Below, piece by piece: positions 45,006 through 56,306 of a stretch of 64,000 bases of DNA (the first letter of the stretch is position 1; each line of letters starts with the position of its first letter). Position numbers and translations under genes: made by a program. This stretch comes from Strigops habroptila (taxonomy: Eukaryota > Chordata > Aves > Psittaciformes > Psittacidae). The stretch is taken from NCBI RefSeq assembly GCF_004027225.2, contig NC_044277.2, forward strand, positions 35,310,812 to 35,374,811, written 5' to 3'. The notes beneath the pieces were generated by a model. The model ran no database searches. It saw only the letters and a program-made list of their open reading frames with translations, and was not told where the DNA came from.

Positions 45006-47261
45006 TACGTCAATCCATGCCAAAAGACAGTTGCCGTATTAATCACCTTCACAAACTTCCAGGCCTGATTAGTGGGGTTGTATGAAGCAGGGAGCAGGAA
45101 GAAATATTTCAATAGGCTTTTGATGAGTTGATGTATAAAGAAGCAAATGAATTATGTAATTTTTACGCATTTTTCACTGGAATCCATAGTTACTTGGGGT
45201 ATAAGAACAAGAACAAAGAACTTTGATACCACAACTCTCTGTGCCAATTAATGTTTGTGGTTTATATCAGGCAGCCAATTGATGAAATAAATAATAGCTG
45301 TTGCAGAAACTGAAGTGCTGATTTCTCCTCTCTCAGATGAGTGCTCTACACATCTGATTAGATGCTCTCATGTATTCTTTCTGTCTACGGTTTCTTCTCT
45401 CTGCCTTCGGAGAGGGCTCTGGAGGAGTGGTATGTAGGGCTTAGAGCAGGTCACTGAGCCCAGGTCTCCTACCTGCTGACTGAGTGTTGCTTCGACTAAA
45501 TTACTGGATTAAAATGAGGAAACTGGTCCTCTTTACTGTTTTTGTGTGGGCCTTTATGTATTAGGGCACATGCAGTTTTGCTGCTTCAGTCATTCAAGTG
45601 CTGCAGACAAAACAGAGAGCTTCTACAAAGATCCTGAGAGGGTGCAGACAGAAGCTGAGGAGCTAGGAGTTAGTATTGCCAGAGCTGGGGTACTTCTGAG
45701 AAGACACAGGTGCAGAATTTTACACTATAGGTGTACGTGCAGTGTAGCTGCCCTCACTGTTAGTCAGTCCTTGCACTAGGAACTTGTACTAGGCTGTAGA
45801 CTTTAATCAGTATCCCTTGCACAGCCACATCTCTAAAAACAAAGAGTGGGGGACATCTCATTAACTTTAGCTGGTTATTAAATAGCTATATTCTCTCATC
45901 AATCATCTAGGTTGCTCTATCCAGAGGGAGGAAGGCACCTCTAAAGAGAGATTTGTTCAACTTACCTAAATGAGCTGAACTGCCTCTGGAGCTGCTTCTC
46001 TCTCAGCACTGCTGGCAAAGGGAGTCCAGGAAGTTAGCTCAGGCAGGACCCTTGGAGTGGGATTTAGCTGCAGATTACAACTAGGTGTCTACAAGTAGGC
46101 TTCTCCATGGTGTGGACTGGTGTCTAAATTCATGTATATAGACACTGAAATTCCTGAGAGAATCTAAGACACTTACTCAGGGCTGGCAGATAGGCCATAG
46201 GAGGCACCAGCCCTTCTGAAGCAGCAGCTGGAGGTCAGGAGGGGTATACTAGGGCATGCCAAAGGCACAAAATACCTATCCTTGGACAGAGAAATCAAGC
46301 CCCTATTCAGTGCAGGTAATGAAGCTTGCTGCCAGGGACCTGTGCAAATCCCTCTGGCTCAGTGGGGTGCTGCTCGTCCTTCACTTGGGAGCTCTTTTGC
46401 TTGGTCTCTAACAGAGCTGCTGTGCAGGGGTGCCCCTGCCTGGCCTCGCAGCTTCCTGACCAAGGCTCCTTGATTTGCCTTTCTGGCCTGGCCTTAGGTC
46501 TGCCTTATCACTACAGATTCACAGGGCTTTGAGCTAATTCTGCTCAGCTCTCCTTGCCTGGATGCTCCAGGAGTGTCCAGTGTCAGTGAGGCCATAGCCT
46601 TGCCTGCCCCGCTGCCACCCTCAGCTCCCAGCTCCCCTTCCAAAGCAGAGCCACTCCTTCTGCTCTCTGAAACTCAAGGTAGTAATTTAGCCCACCAGAA
46701 AGTAAACAGCTTCTGTCTGGGCAGCTCTTTACCTCCCCTGACTGTATTGACTAGAGCTCCACTGACAATGATGGGAGCTTAGACACTTGTCTCCCATGGC
46801 AACATCTGTCATAGCTAAATTTAGATGCTTAAACTGAAGAAGAATTTCACTTTTATGACATAGACAGTCAGGGCTCAGTTCAGTTTCCCTGGAATAGGCA
46901 TTCAGAGATGGCCCAGCCCATGGCAAGGTTGGGAGGTGTACTGCAGGAGTGGTGGGAAATCTTTGTCTTGCTGGAGCAGCTCTGGAGGCCAGGTGGCAGA
47001 GCCTAAGGGACCTCATGTGGCACCAGGCGCTCATGTTCGGGCAGCTGGATTCTGCTCTTAAAACCAGTTGACATGAATGTCCCACAAAGGGCCTGAACCT
47101 TTTGCCTTGAACCCGTATGTTTTTCTGTGCGAACTGAACATAAAATGCCATTGTACACCCTGCTGCAGGTCAAAGTCAGACCAGCTGTGTGGGGCCAAGC
47201 AGTGGGGCACCAGCCAGGGACCCACCATCCCAGTGGAGGATCCTCAGCTCGCGGACAGTTC
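45006..47261. other. Gene desert segment, no feature recognised
   Basis: No exon or known repeat is seen. From about 46.3 kb the sequence becomes moderately GC-richer, with several short open frames that look spurious. Confidence 0.55.
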
Positions 47262-47457
47262 GAGGCTGGGATGGGATGTCAGTCCATGGGAGAGGATTAG
47301 GATCAGCCCAGTGAGGGGAACAGGGGTCAGGCACAGCCTAGGATGGCCAGGTTTGGTTCTGGCCATGTCGTCCTATGGGCACAGGGATGGTGCATGCCTC
47401 ATCTCCACCAGTGCTGTGCTGCTGTGAGCCTGATGGCCAGTTCCTGGAGTAGGGGAT
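47262..47457 (+). repeat. Unidentified dispersed repeat, copy A
   Basis: This segment starts GAGGCTGGGATGGGATGTCA and ends near GCCAGTTCCTGGAGTAGG. It aligns over about 190 bp with the reverse complement of 51449-51641, sharing GGGATGGGATGTCAG, CCATGGG and AGGATCAG. I do not recognise the family. Both copies can be read as RLGWDVSPW in one frame. Confidence 0.75.
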
Positions 47458-50400
47458 GCACTTGGGGTCCTGCTACTGTCACTGTGGCTCCTTGTAGCTC
47501 TACAGCTCCTTCCCCAACCACCAGTGTGTGCCCCCTTTAAAACATCTGAGAAGCAAATATCTGCCTCTAAAATGCACCTGCCGCTCCTTTTGAAATCAGT
47601 AAAGATCAGAGCAGATTCTAGAATGTTCTTTCTCAAATGATAAAGGGACTTCGTGTGACCTTGCTTCAGATATACCTTTTTGTTGTTGACATAAGTGACA
47701 GAAAGTTATAAGGACATGGAATTGTTTTATGCCTTCTGTGTGTGTAAAGCAGTGCATAAAATCTGAATTCTGCTACATGGCAATTTCTGTTTTTATATGC
47801 AGAAGGAGTGCAAAACCCACCATCAGGCCGAATAACTTCTTATTGCACGTTTCTACATCATTACTGAGGTTTTGCAACAGTTCTCTGTATGAAGATGTTC
47901 CTAAAATAACTGTATGGTTCCTGCATCTTATCCATAGCTGTATCAGGGGATGTGTAGGAGGTGTCAACAAAGCCACTAGGTGAATTTGAATATCTAATTA
48001 GTATAGTGGGAGCTTTGTTAATTATTTGCAAGAATGTAACTATTCTAAAATGTGTTTAAGATACAGCTTCCATGTTTAATTCTTGTTATGCTCTTCTATT
48101 GTAGACAAAATTATGGCACTGAGGAAATTACCAGGACACCCACCAAAGGCACTTGCTCACCCATGAGTGGATCATTTTCTCATTCTTGTATGTAAAACAA
48201 AATGTTGCTTTTACTTTTATATTGAAACATTTCCTCTACCTCATAATTCTGCTATCCTTCTGCTTCTTGGAAAGGAAAATAAAAGAATTCTTCAATATAA
48301 TTAAACAAATAAGACGAATACAAATATTTGGGTATTTGGACAGGAGATCATTTCAGTATTTTATGTAGGTGTATAAACCTTAAGCTGTATTTGGAGTGGA
48401 GTGTCTTTCAGTTTTCCTTCAAGATGTAGGTTCTGAAAGGTAGCCTGACCTTTAGCTCTTTTTCAGACTAGGGCAGTTATGGTAACAGCCAATTTTGTAA
48501 GAAAGACAAGTTCGTTTTTGTGGTTTTAGGTCAGCAAAGAAAGTGATAAAAAATTTCATAGTTAACTTTTCCGAATGAATGGATTTTTGAGTAAACAATT
48601 CAGCTATACTAGGATTTGTCCTATTTTTTAGTAGTTTTTATAGAATTTTCCTTACTGAATATATTGCAATATCTTTTGAATTTACTTAACTCTAATTGCA
48701 CCAAATCTGGTCTTCAAAAGTGATCTATGTTAGTGTTTTCTGCTGGGGAGTTGTGGAAGAGACTGTTTTTGATTCTTTCATCTGTTTGTTTGTTTGTTTT
48801 TCATAACTGCTAGCTTAAGTAGGACTTTTCCATGTTGATACTTTCTCCAGTTTGGGCGTGAGACTTCATTTAGGCTTGATTGGCTCCATATTTTCAATAA
48901 GGTCTTGCACCAGCTTACAAAAGAGGATTTGTGAGACAGCAGTAGGTGAAATGCATGAAGTGTTAGAGCCAAGGAAAAGCAGGGGAACCTTCAGCTTTTG
49001 GGATGATGGCCATGTGAGGGAAGTGAGTAGGCAGAAGAGAAATGTAACTGTGCACAGAGCAGGGTTCAGATTTAAATATGACATTTCACTGGCTGTAATA
49101 AAAAATATTACATGAAGTTAAAGCTGCTTGATAGGACTGCAGCATCTAATTAGTCTCTATAATCTCCTGCTCTTTAGATGCTGACTCTGTCATGGCTTAT
49201 GCTTGTAGTTGCAGCAAGACCAGATGAAAAATTAAAGAATGGAAGGAATGCACAAAGAAACACTGCAATCTTCCCCTAGAGAGTATATATCATGGAAGCA
49301 GCTTTTGATTGTATTGTCCCATTGCTCATGTTGAGACCAATATCTAAAAATAGAAATCTCATTAATAAAGATAAATAAGTGGCATGTTTAACACAATCAA
49401 ATTAAATGTATAAGTCTTAAGCAAAGATCCTCGTAACAATGTTAATTCATTAAACTACAGGTGGTCTCACCATGAGGGCATTATATCATAGTGTCACTCA
49501 TTAGTAATCTTTTCCTGTCACTTCTGAATTAAATAATTTATAGAGATCCTGTGCATTTCCTCTGCCGATTAACTAACTTACTGCAGGAGGTACAAGTCAT
49601 GAATATTATCAAGCCTGAAATGATTTCTGGTTTACCCGAGTCGCACCCTGTTCTTTCTTTTCATGTGTTTTACTGCCTTGCTGGTAAACTACAGCTGGTA
49701 ATAGGCTTAATAATAAATACTTAGATTTAGACCACACAGACATTTTCATTTTAAAATATAAAAGTTTTCAGAATGAACTCTTGCTTCATCTAGCTGCCAA
49801 ATTCCAAGAGTAGGATATCAGGCAGGTATAAATCTAAGAAACTGCTATTTAAGCCGGTAGATCAATGACAGCTTATTCCTGCGGAGTGGCTGTGCTTAGC
49901 TTACAGCTACAGGCACAATCACAGCACGAGAGCAGAAAATGAGGTGTTGATGTGGGCCAGGGGCAATTCTTTATTTGAAAGTTCAAATGTGTTTGTAACA
50001 GCCCTAAAATCAGAGTCTGCTTAAGTTGATGTATGTAAAGCAGTTTGGAGTTCTAGGGTGAAGTCAATGGCAAAACTTCTGTGGGTTTCACCCATGACCT
50101 ATTCATTGAATTATGGTTTGGATGCTGCCAGCCATTGTTCTGCTTCTCTCCTCCCAGCTATTTCTTCCATTCCCACTTCCACGTGCAGTTGGCTCCCATT
50201 TATCTTGCTGTAGCTTCCTCATCCCAGTTTGAGACTCACTGTCTGTAGGACCACTCCACAAAATGAAGCAAAGCATGGTAAATGGTGGACAGACAGGGAA
50301 TTTGCTGCAAGAATGTGCTCCTCATCCAAACACTAGTAGGTGGACCTGTGGTGATTCAGGGGAGGAAGACGTCTCTGACAGAGACAACGCATTGGTCCCT

Positions 50401-51448
50401 GACAGTCCAGAAAACCAGCTGCTCAGCCTCTACAGCCTGAGTTGGAGGTACCTGGTGTCACAACATCTTTGGAGAATTTAGGTACCAAATACCAACAGAT
50501 CGAATTGGGACCATGTGAATAAAGATCCTTCAGAATTTGTAAACACATCAGGGAAGCGTCTCTGATATGAGGACAAAATTTCTGTCAGAAGCCAGGGTTC
50601 TTGACTTCCTCCGTGTGTGATTTCTTTCAACTTGAAATACTATTTCAAAACAATAACTTTCCCCTAAGGTTATTCTCATGAACACACAAAACATACCCAT
50701 GAATTCAGGAAAAAACTATCAGTGTAAAGCAGATACCTGTGAAAAATGTGAGTCAAACAATGAAGTCTGCTGAAGAGGTAAGCATTTAGAAGGTCTTAAA
50801 AGATATTTCTGGGAAACATCCTCTGGAAATCACCCCATCAGATGTCTCTGTTCAGAGTCTGAACTTCCTATTGATTCACAGTATAACCTGGCACTCCATG
50901 ATGAAAAAGTACAGTACTACCTACTCTTCTAACTTACCTGTCAGCTCCTTCATATGTATTTTAAAAGCTTGTAATATTGCTTTGTCCAAAAGTTCACACA
51001 TGAAGACTTGGTTGTGGAAGGTGATGCATGCAGTTTTCTGAAACCTGGTGAGAAATATCCTCCCATCATAGAAACCAAAGAAAAAGTCAAATCAGATTGC
51101 ATCAGACTGCCCAGTCATCCAAAATGGCCCTTCTTTGCTGATGTGCAAAGGAAAAGAAATCATGGAGCTTGCAGTGTTATATTAAAACCCCCTCCAGAAG
51201 TAACATAAAAATGGTAGTGTTTGTAGTTAGCCTTGAAATAAAGAATGTTGATAAATATCAACTACGACTGTAGAAATCCCACCATGTTGTTTTAAACTGT
51301 ACGTTGCCTAATGAATTGTGTAGTCTTGTGGTGTAGGAGACCCATGGAAGGGGCTGTGTCCGGACAGCTTGCCTGCTTTCTCCAGTTCTCATGAACTCAT
51401 CTCATGAGAGTTTTAGTTTCCTGCCTGTTACGGCCCTGAGCAACACTC
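47458..51448. other. Gene desert segment, no feature recognised
   Basis: This is mostly AT-rich sequence with no exon, RNA gene or assignable repeat. Confidence 0.6.
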
Positions 51449-51641
51449 CTTGCTCCAGGACTGGCTGCCAGGCTTGTGGCAGCTCAGGACTGGTGCAACT
51501 GAGGGTGGCCCCTGGCCCCACAGTCATGGGGATAATGCGGTCAGAACTGAGCCCAACCATTCTGGGCATGTCTGACTCTGTTTAGCTTCACTAGGCCTGA
51601 TCCTGACCATCACCCATGGGCTGACATCCCATCCCAGCCTC
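51449..51641 (-). repeat. Unidentified dispersed repeat, copy B
   Basis: Inverted relative to copy A. The minus strand reads GAGGCTGGGATGGGATGTCA, then CCCATGGGTGATGG, AGGATCAGGCC, and ends near GCCAGTCCTGGAGCAAGG. Similarity to copy A is roughly 70% by eye, with small gaps. The family is unknown to me. Confidence 0.75.
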
Positions 51642-53695
51642 AGCCCATCCACAGAGAGGTGCCTGATGCCCAGGGCTGGGGCTGTCCTGTGCCCCTGGCT
51701 GCACTGCTCCTGGCTGTGGTGGGATGGGATGGGCTGCCAGTGCCTGCCCTGCTGCCCCAGGGAGCCCCCAGCTCCTGCAGTGCCCTGGCACTCCCCAGCT
51801 GGCAGCACTCATGTGAACTACATCAGAGATACGCAGGAGTGGGACCACGTACATGAGCCTCCTGGCTCACTTGCGTCGTTAGGAGGAGGCTGAATACGAG
51901 TGACACCCTATAATTAGGCAGCCTGGGCACTCTGGGCCTTCGTTTTTCCCTGCCAGACCTGCTCAGCTTGGCAGAGAGACCCTGACCTACCACTGTCAAA
52001 CTCACGAGGCCAGTTGTGACTGAAAGGAGATGGGGAAAGATCATTCCTGTCACCTCTTTATCAACAAGTGATGACACATTGGAGGAAACTGCCACTCTCC
52101 CCAGCGAGGTAGCAAGAGAGCCATGAATTATTTATTAGCTCAATTAGTTGACACGAGCAAAGAGTGGTGAGGGCTGTAAAATAATTACTTATTGATTTGC
52201 CTTTTCTTCCTCAAACCGCTTTACAATTTTGGTACAAGACAGCAAAAGCACAAGTGTTTGGGAGCCTGCTTGCTATTGTTTCTCGTTACAGTGGAGCTGG
52301 CATTATAAATAATGAGGCTTAAGCTTCGGACATGTCCAAATATTGGTGGTGGCACAACAGATGGAATAACTTTATTTGCTACAGCACAGATGCTGTTACC
52401 CCATTATTTTCCACAGGCATGTTAAGCAACAATCAATAACTCTCTGTCTGCTTATGGCATTTGGAAATCTCTGGGGACTACTTATGACACTCATTTGTTT
52501 TTCACACTTGCCATTAAATCGTATTCAAAATGCCCCAGACCTTCAAAGGTGGCTACTTCTGGGGTGGTTTTTGTGCATATTAAAAGGGGGCTAATTTTGG
52601 TGCATATTAATACTATTAAAAAAAAATCTACCCAGCTTCAGAAAATGTCAGACTATGACACTCTTACAAAGAAGAAAGCAGCGCTACCGACATATTTTTA
52701 GATCATACAGAATTCTCCACAGCTTCAGTAAACTTCTACAGTTACTTCATTTTTGTTGCTATGTTGGTAATTAGCAATGTTGGTTACAGTTTGTATCAAT
52801 GCCTGTCTCATGAGGTCATCAGATAGGATACAGTCTGTGAGTGATGCCTGCTACGTGCTTGTGGTGGTGTAGGTATCACAAACACTCTGTTGCTGAATTG
52901 TCACCATAGGCCACTGGTCTTGCCTATGGGAGCTCTTCACGGAACCCTTTAATTAACTGTTCTGAAATTCAAAGTAAACGACAAAATAAATACAGACCAA
53001 ATGAAGAGCTATTTCAGGTAAATCAGAAATTTAATAACATTACTGGAAACAAACAAATCACCTTCTAATCCTTGTGGAAACTCATATCCTAGGGTAATGG
53101 TGTGACTAAGAATTTGTATCATGGCTCAGTACTTCTTGCATTTTGAAGCACAACGGTTCTTGAATTTGTTTACTGTTGTCAAACTGCAAGTTAGAACATG
53201 ACATATATACTGTCATTAGTCATCACAGTCTGTGGCCAGAAAAATGTCAGGTCCACTCAAAATCGTTCTGATGAACAGAAGAATATGAAGACATTTCTAT
53301 CGTAGGACTAGCCCACGGTGGACAAAAGCAGATGTGACAAGCACTGGCATTTAAACCTTGAATCAAAGTTACAAGTTTGGAGAAAGGAGCAAGGTTTTCT
53401 TTAGCTGGTGACTACCATATATTCTACTGCATATTTGCTGGTTACTCACACTGCTAGATTCAGGTAGCACAGGGCCATTGGTTTTTCTGTACCGGCCAGA
53501 GAAGTGGCCTGATCAGATTCAGCAATTTGCTTGAGTAAAAGCCAGCAAGGTGGATTCTCCCTGCTGGCTTTACAGCACCAACAGTGTCATTTTTCTTGGA
53601 GCTGTTGTGGTGCACATGATCAGTAACCTCCTTATGTCCAGCACTAGCACACACTAACCACTGCCAACAACAGGAAAATCAAGCTTAGGATCTTC
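51642..53695. other. Gene desert segment with a TAAT-rich block
   Basis: No exon is recognised. Around 52126-52420 several TAAT/ATTA cores and a MEF2-like ATTATAAATAAT lie close together, which could be a conserved non-coding element. This is a weak inference without alignment. Confidence 0.4.
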
Positions 53696-54939
53696 TGTGG
53701 TGGGTTGACCCTAGCTAGAAACAGAGCCTCCACCCAGCCACTCACTCCATCCCCTCAGTGGGAGCAGGGAGAGTGGGATCAGGGAGAGAATCAGAGGAGC
53801 AAAAGTGAGAGAATGAATTGAGAGCAGCCCTGTGGAGAAGGACTTGGGGCTGCAGGTTGACAAGAAGCTCAACATGAGCTCACAGCTCCGGAAGCCAACC
53901 ATACCCTGGGCTGCATCAAAAAGGGTGTGACCAGCAGGTTGAGGGAGGTGATTCTGCCGCTCTGCTCTGCTCTCATGAGACTCCCCTGCAGTGCTGTGTT
54001 CAGCTCTGGGGCCCTCAGCATAAGAAGGATGTGGACCTGTCAGAGCAAGTCCAGAGGAGACCATGAAGATGCTCAGAGGGCCAAAGCACCTTTCCTATAA
54101 AGACAGGCTGGGAGGGTTGGGCTTGTTCAACCTGGAAAAGAGAAGGCTCTGGGGAGACCTTAGAGCAGCCTTCCAGTGCTTAAAGGGGGCTATAATAAAG
54201 CTGGAGAAGGGATTTCTACAAGGGCATGTAGTTAATAGGACAAGAGGGAGCGGCTTTAAACTGAAAGAGGGTAGATTTAAATATGAGGAAGAAATTCTTT
54301 ACCCTGAGGGTGGTGAGTCGCTGGCACAGGTTGTCCAGAGAAGCTGTGGCTGCCCCATCCCTGGAAGTGTTCAAGGCCAGATTGGATGGTGCTTTGAGCA
54401 ACCTGGTCTAGTGGAAGGTGTCCCTGCCCATGGCAGGGGGATTGCAACTAGGTGATCTTTAAGGACCCTTCCAACCCAAACTGTTCTATGATATGATTCT
54501 CTGATTCTATAAGAAGTGAGAAAACTGCTGGGTTGAGATAAATACAGTTCAGTAAGTGAAAAGAAGAAAGGAAGAAAAGAAAGTGATGCAAAGGCAACCA
54601 TTCCCACAGTGTTCAGCCAGTCTCTGAGCAATGGCTGGTTTGGAAAGTAGCCATTTGAAAACTGATCTTTCCAGGTTTTATTGCTGAGTGTGGAGTTCTG
54701 TGTTGTGGAATATTCCTTTGAGTCATCTGTTCCAGCTGTGCCCCCTCCCAGCATGTTGCCCAGCCGCAGCCGGCTCCCTAAGAGGCAGAGTGAGGAACAG
54801 AGAAAGCCTTGGTGCTGTGCAAGCACTGTTCCTCAATAGCTGAAAGATTTGTGTGTTACCAACACTGTTTTTATCACTAATCCAAACCATAGGAGCTGCT
54901 GTGAAGAAAGCTAACTTCAACCCAGCCAGACCCAGTACA
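53696..54939 (-). mobile_element. ERV LTR split by a nested CR1
   Basis: The plus strand opens TGTGGTGGGTTGACCCTAGC and closes CCCAGCCAGACCCAGTACA, the reversed ends of an avian LTR related to those at 9.8 and 63.2 kb. GGGTTGAGATAAATACAG and GTGCTGTGCAAGCACTGTTC belong to its body. The LTR is interrupted by a CR1 of about 690 bp; LTR sequence alone is about 550 bp. Flanking bases TCTTC and ATTTC do not form a clear target duplication, suggesting age. Confidence 0.85.
53818..54510 (+). repeat. CR1 LINE inserted inside an ERV LTR
   Basis: About 690 bp of CR1 3' region: GGAGAAGGACTTGGGGCTGC, TTCAGCTCTGGGGCCCTCAG, CCTGGAAAAGAGAAGGCTCT, AAGTGTTCAAGGCCAGATTG and ending GATTCTCTGATTCTAT. AAGTGAGA occurs on both sides (53803-53810 and 54514-54521), a possible 8-bp target duplication. 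It is the longest CR1 copy in the window. Confidence 0.95.
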
Positions 54940-56147
54940 ATTTCATACCAGTGCATGCTTGTGAAGCATTTGGACTTGGACATTTTGGTTCAACTTCAGC
55001 TTTCCTGCTTTTCTCTTGCAGAGCTGAATCTCAGCTTGACCAGAGGCTGTAGCTAAGGTGAGAATGGAGATGAGGTTTCTAGAAATTGCATTTATTTCTG
55101 CTGTCTTGTCTGGTGACTCGGTAGTGGCTGTGGTCCTGCTGCTGCTGAGTGTCACTGTGAAACAATGCCAGAGCATTTCCATTTGCTTAAAAGAAAAAAA
55201 GAAGGCAGAGCTAGGAAATTGCACATAAAACAACCGGGAAGAATATTGTGGTTGAAAGCTTCAAGCACTGATAGGTACAAAATAACATGATTACGTTGCC
55301 TGTATGATCCTCATACAGAGGATTATCATGCCCTCCTCTTTTGCTCTATCACTGTCTTCAGTTCCACTGTCATACATCACCTTTTTCCACAGGCAACTTT
55401 AATTCAAGCATTTTCTTAAGTGCTTGCCTGTGCAACACTGGTGTTCTCAGCAGTTTGTCTTTAACACAGTGTGGGTGACCTATAGATACTTGCAGTAAGT
55501 TTTTGCACTTTTTGTTTCTTTCTCTTTTCAATAAAACATATTTTCAGGAAGCAGGATTGAAGAGCATTGTGTTAAGCAGGGTCAGAATGAGAAATGTCAA
55601 GATCACATTAAAAAGCATTTAATAGTCTGGTCATTCAGTTCAGCCAATGGGTCTCCTAATTCTTTCTTGCAATTTCTTTAGGGAGTGAGCTTTTTCAGCA
55701 AGTAAATGTTAGCAGGAAATTAGGGGAAAGTTTTCAGCAGTTAAGGGTTCTTATGCTCAAGTGTTATTTTGAAAATATTTCTGGTTAAGTGCTAACACGT
55801 TTTCAAGTGTTTTAACAGGTATGATGGCATTTCATGTGGGAGGTAAGCGTATACCAACAACAGTACTGCTCCTTCAGCATGACACATGTTCATTTTGTGT
55901 GCTGGAACAGCGTGGATTTGTAGGCACCTTGTCAATACCTACACTGGCATCATTCACAGAATAATCCTATGGGGACTGTAAATTTAATTACTGTCAGTGT
56001 GCTTAGAGGCATTTTTGCACATCAAATCAAGACACATAAATAAATAAATAAGGCAAACTTTGGACTAGCAGGGAAAAAGCTGATCTCTAGTGTGCTGCAT
56101 GGTCGTGATATGGAGTCAGAGGAAATCCAGGCTGAGATACTTGTGTC
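54940..56147. other. Gene desert segment, no feature recognised
   Basis: No exon, RNA gene or assignable repeat is seen. Confidence 0.6.
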
Positions 56148-56306
56148 TTTGGCAGTGTTCAAGGCCAGGTTGGACGGGGCTTTGAGCAACCTGGTCTAGT
56201 GGAAGGTGTTCCTGCCCATGGCAGGGGGGTTGGAACTAAATGGTCTTTAAGGTCCCTTCCAACCCAAACCATTCTGTGATATCATTCTATGATTCTATGA
56301 TTCTCT
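56148..56306 (+). repeat. CR1 LINE 3'-end fragment
   Basis: TTGGCAGTGTTCAAGGCCAG, GAGCAACCTGGTCTAGTGGA, CCCTTCCAACCCAAACC and a terminal series of ATTCTATGATTCTATGATTC are the CR1 tail and its short end repeats. It is strongly 5'-truncated. Confidence 0.95.

Noticed and set aside
51659-51893. Overlapping Trp/Cys/Pro-rich frames near 51.7 kb
   Set aside because: They lie beside the dispersed repeat in locally GC-rich sequence; no coding evidence.
54063-54455. 130-codon frame at 54.1-54.5 kb as a gene
   Set aside because: It is the ORF2 C-terminal remnant of the CR1 inserted in the LTR, not a host gene.
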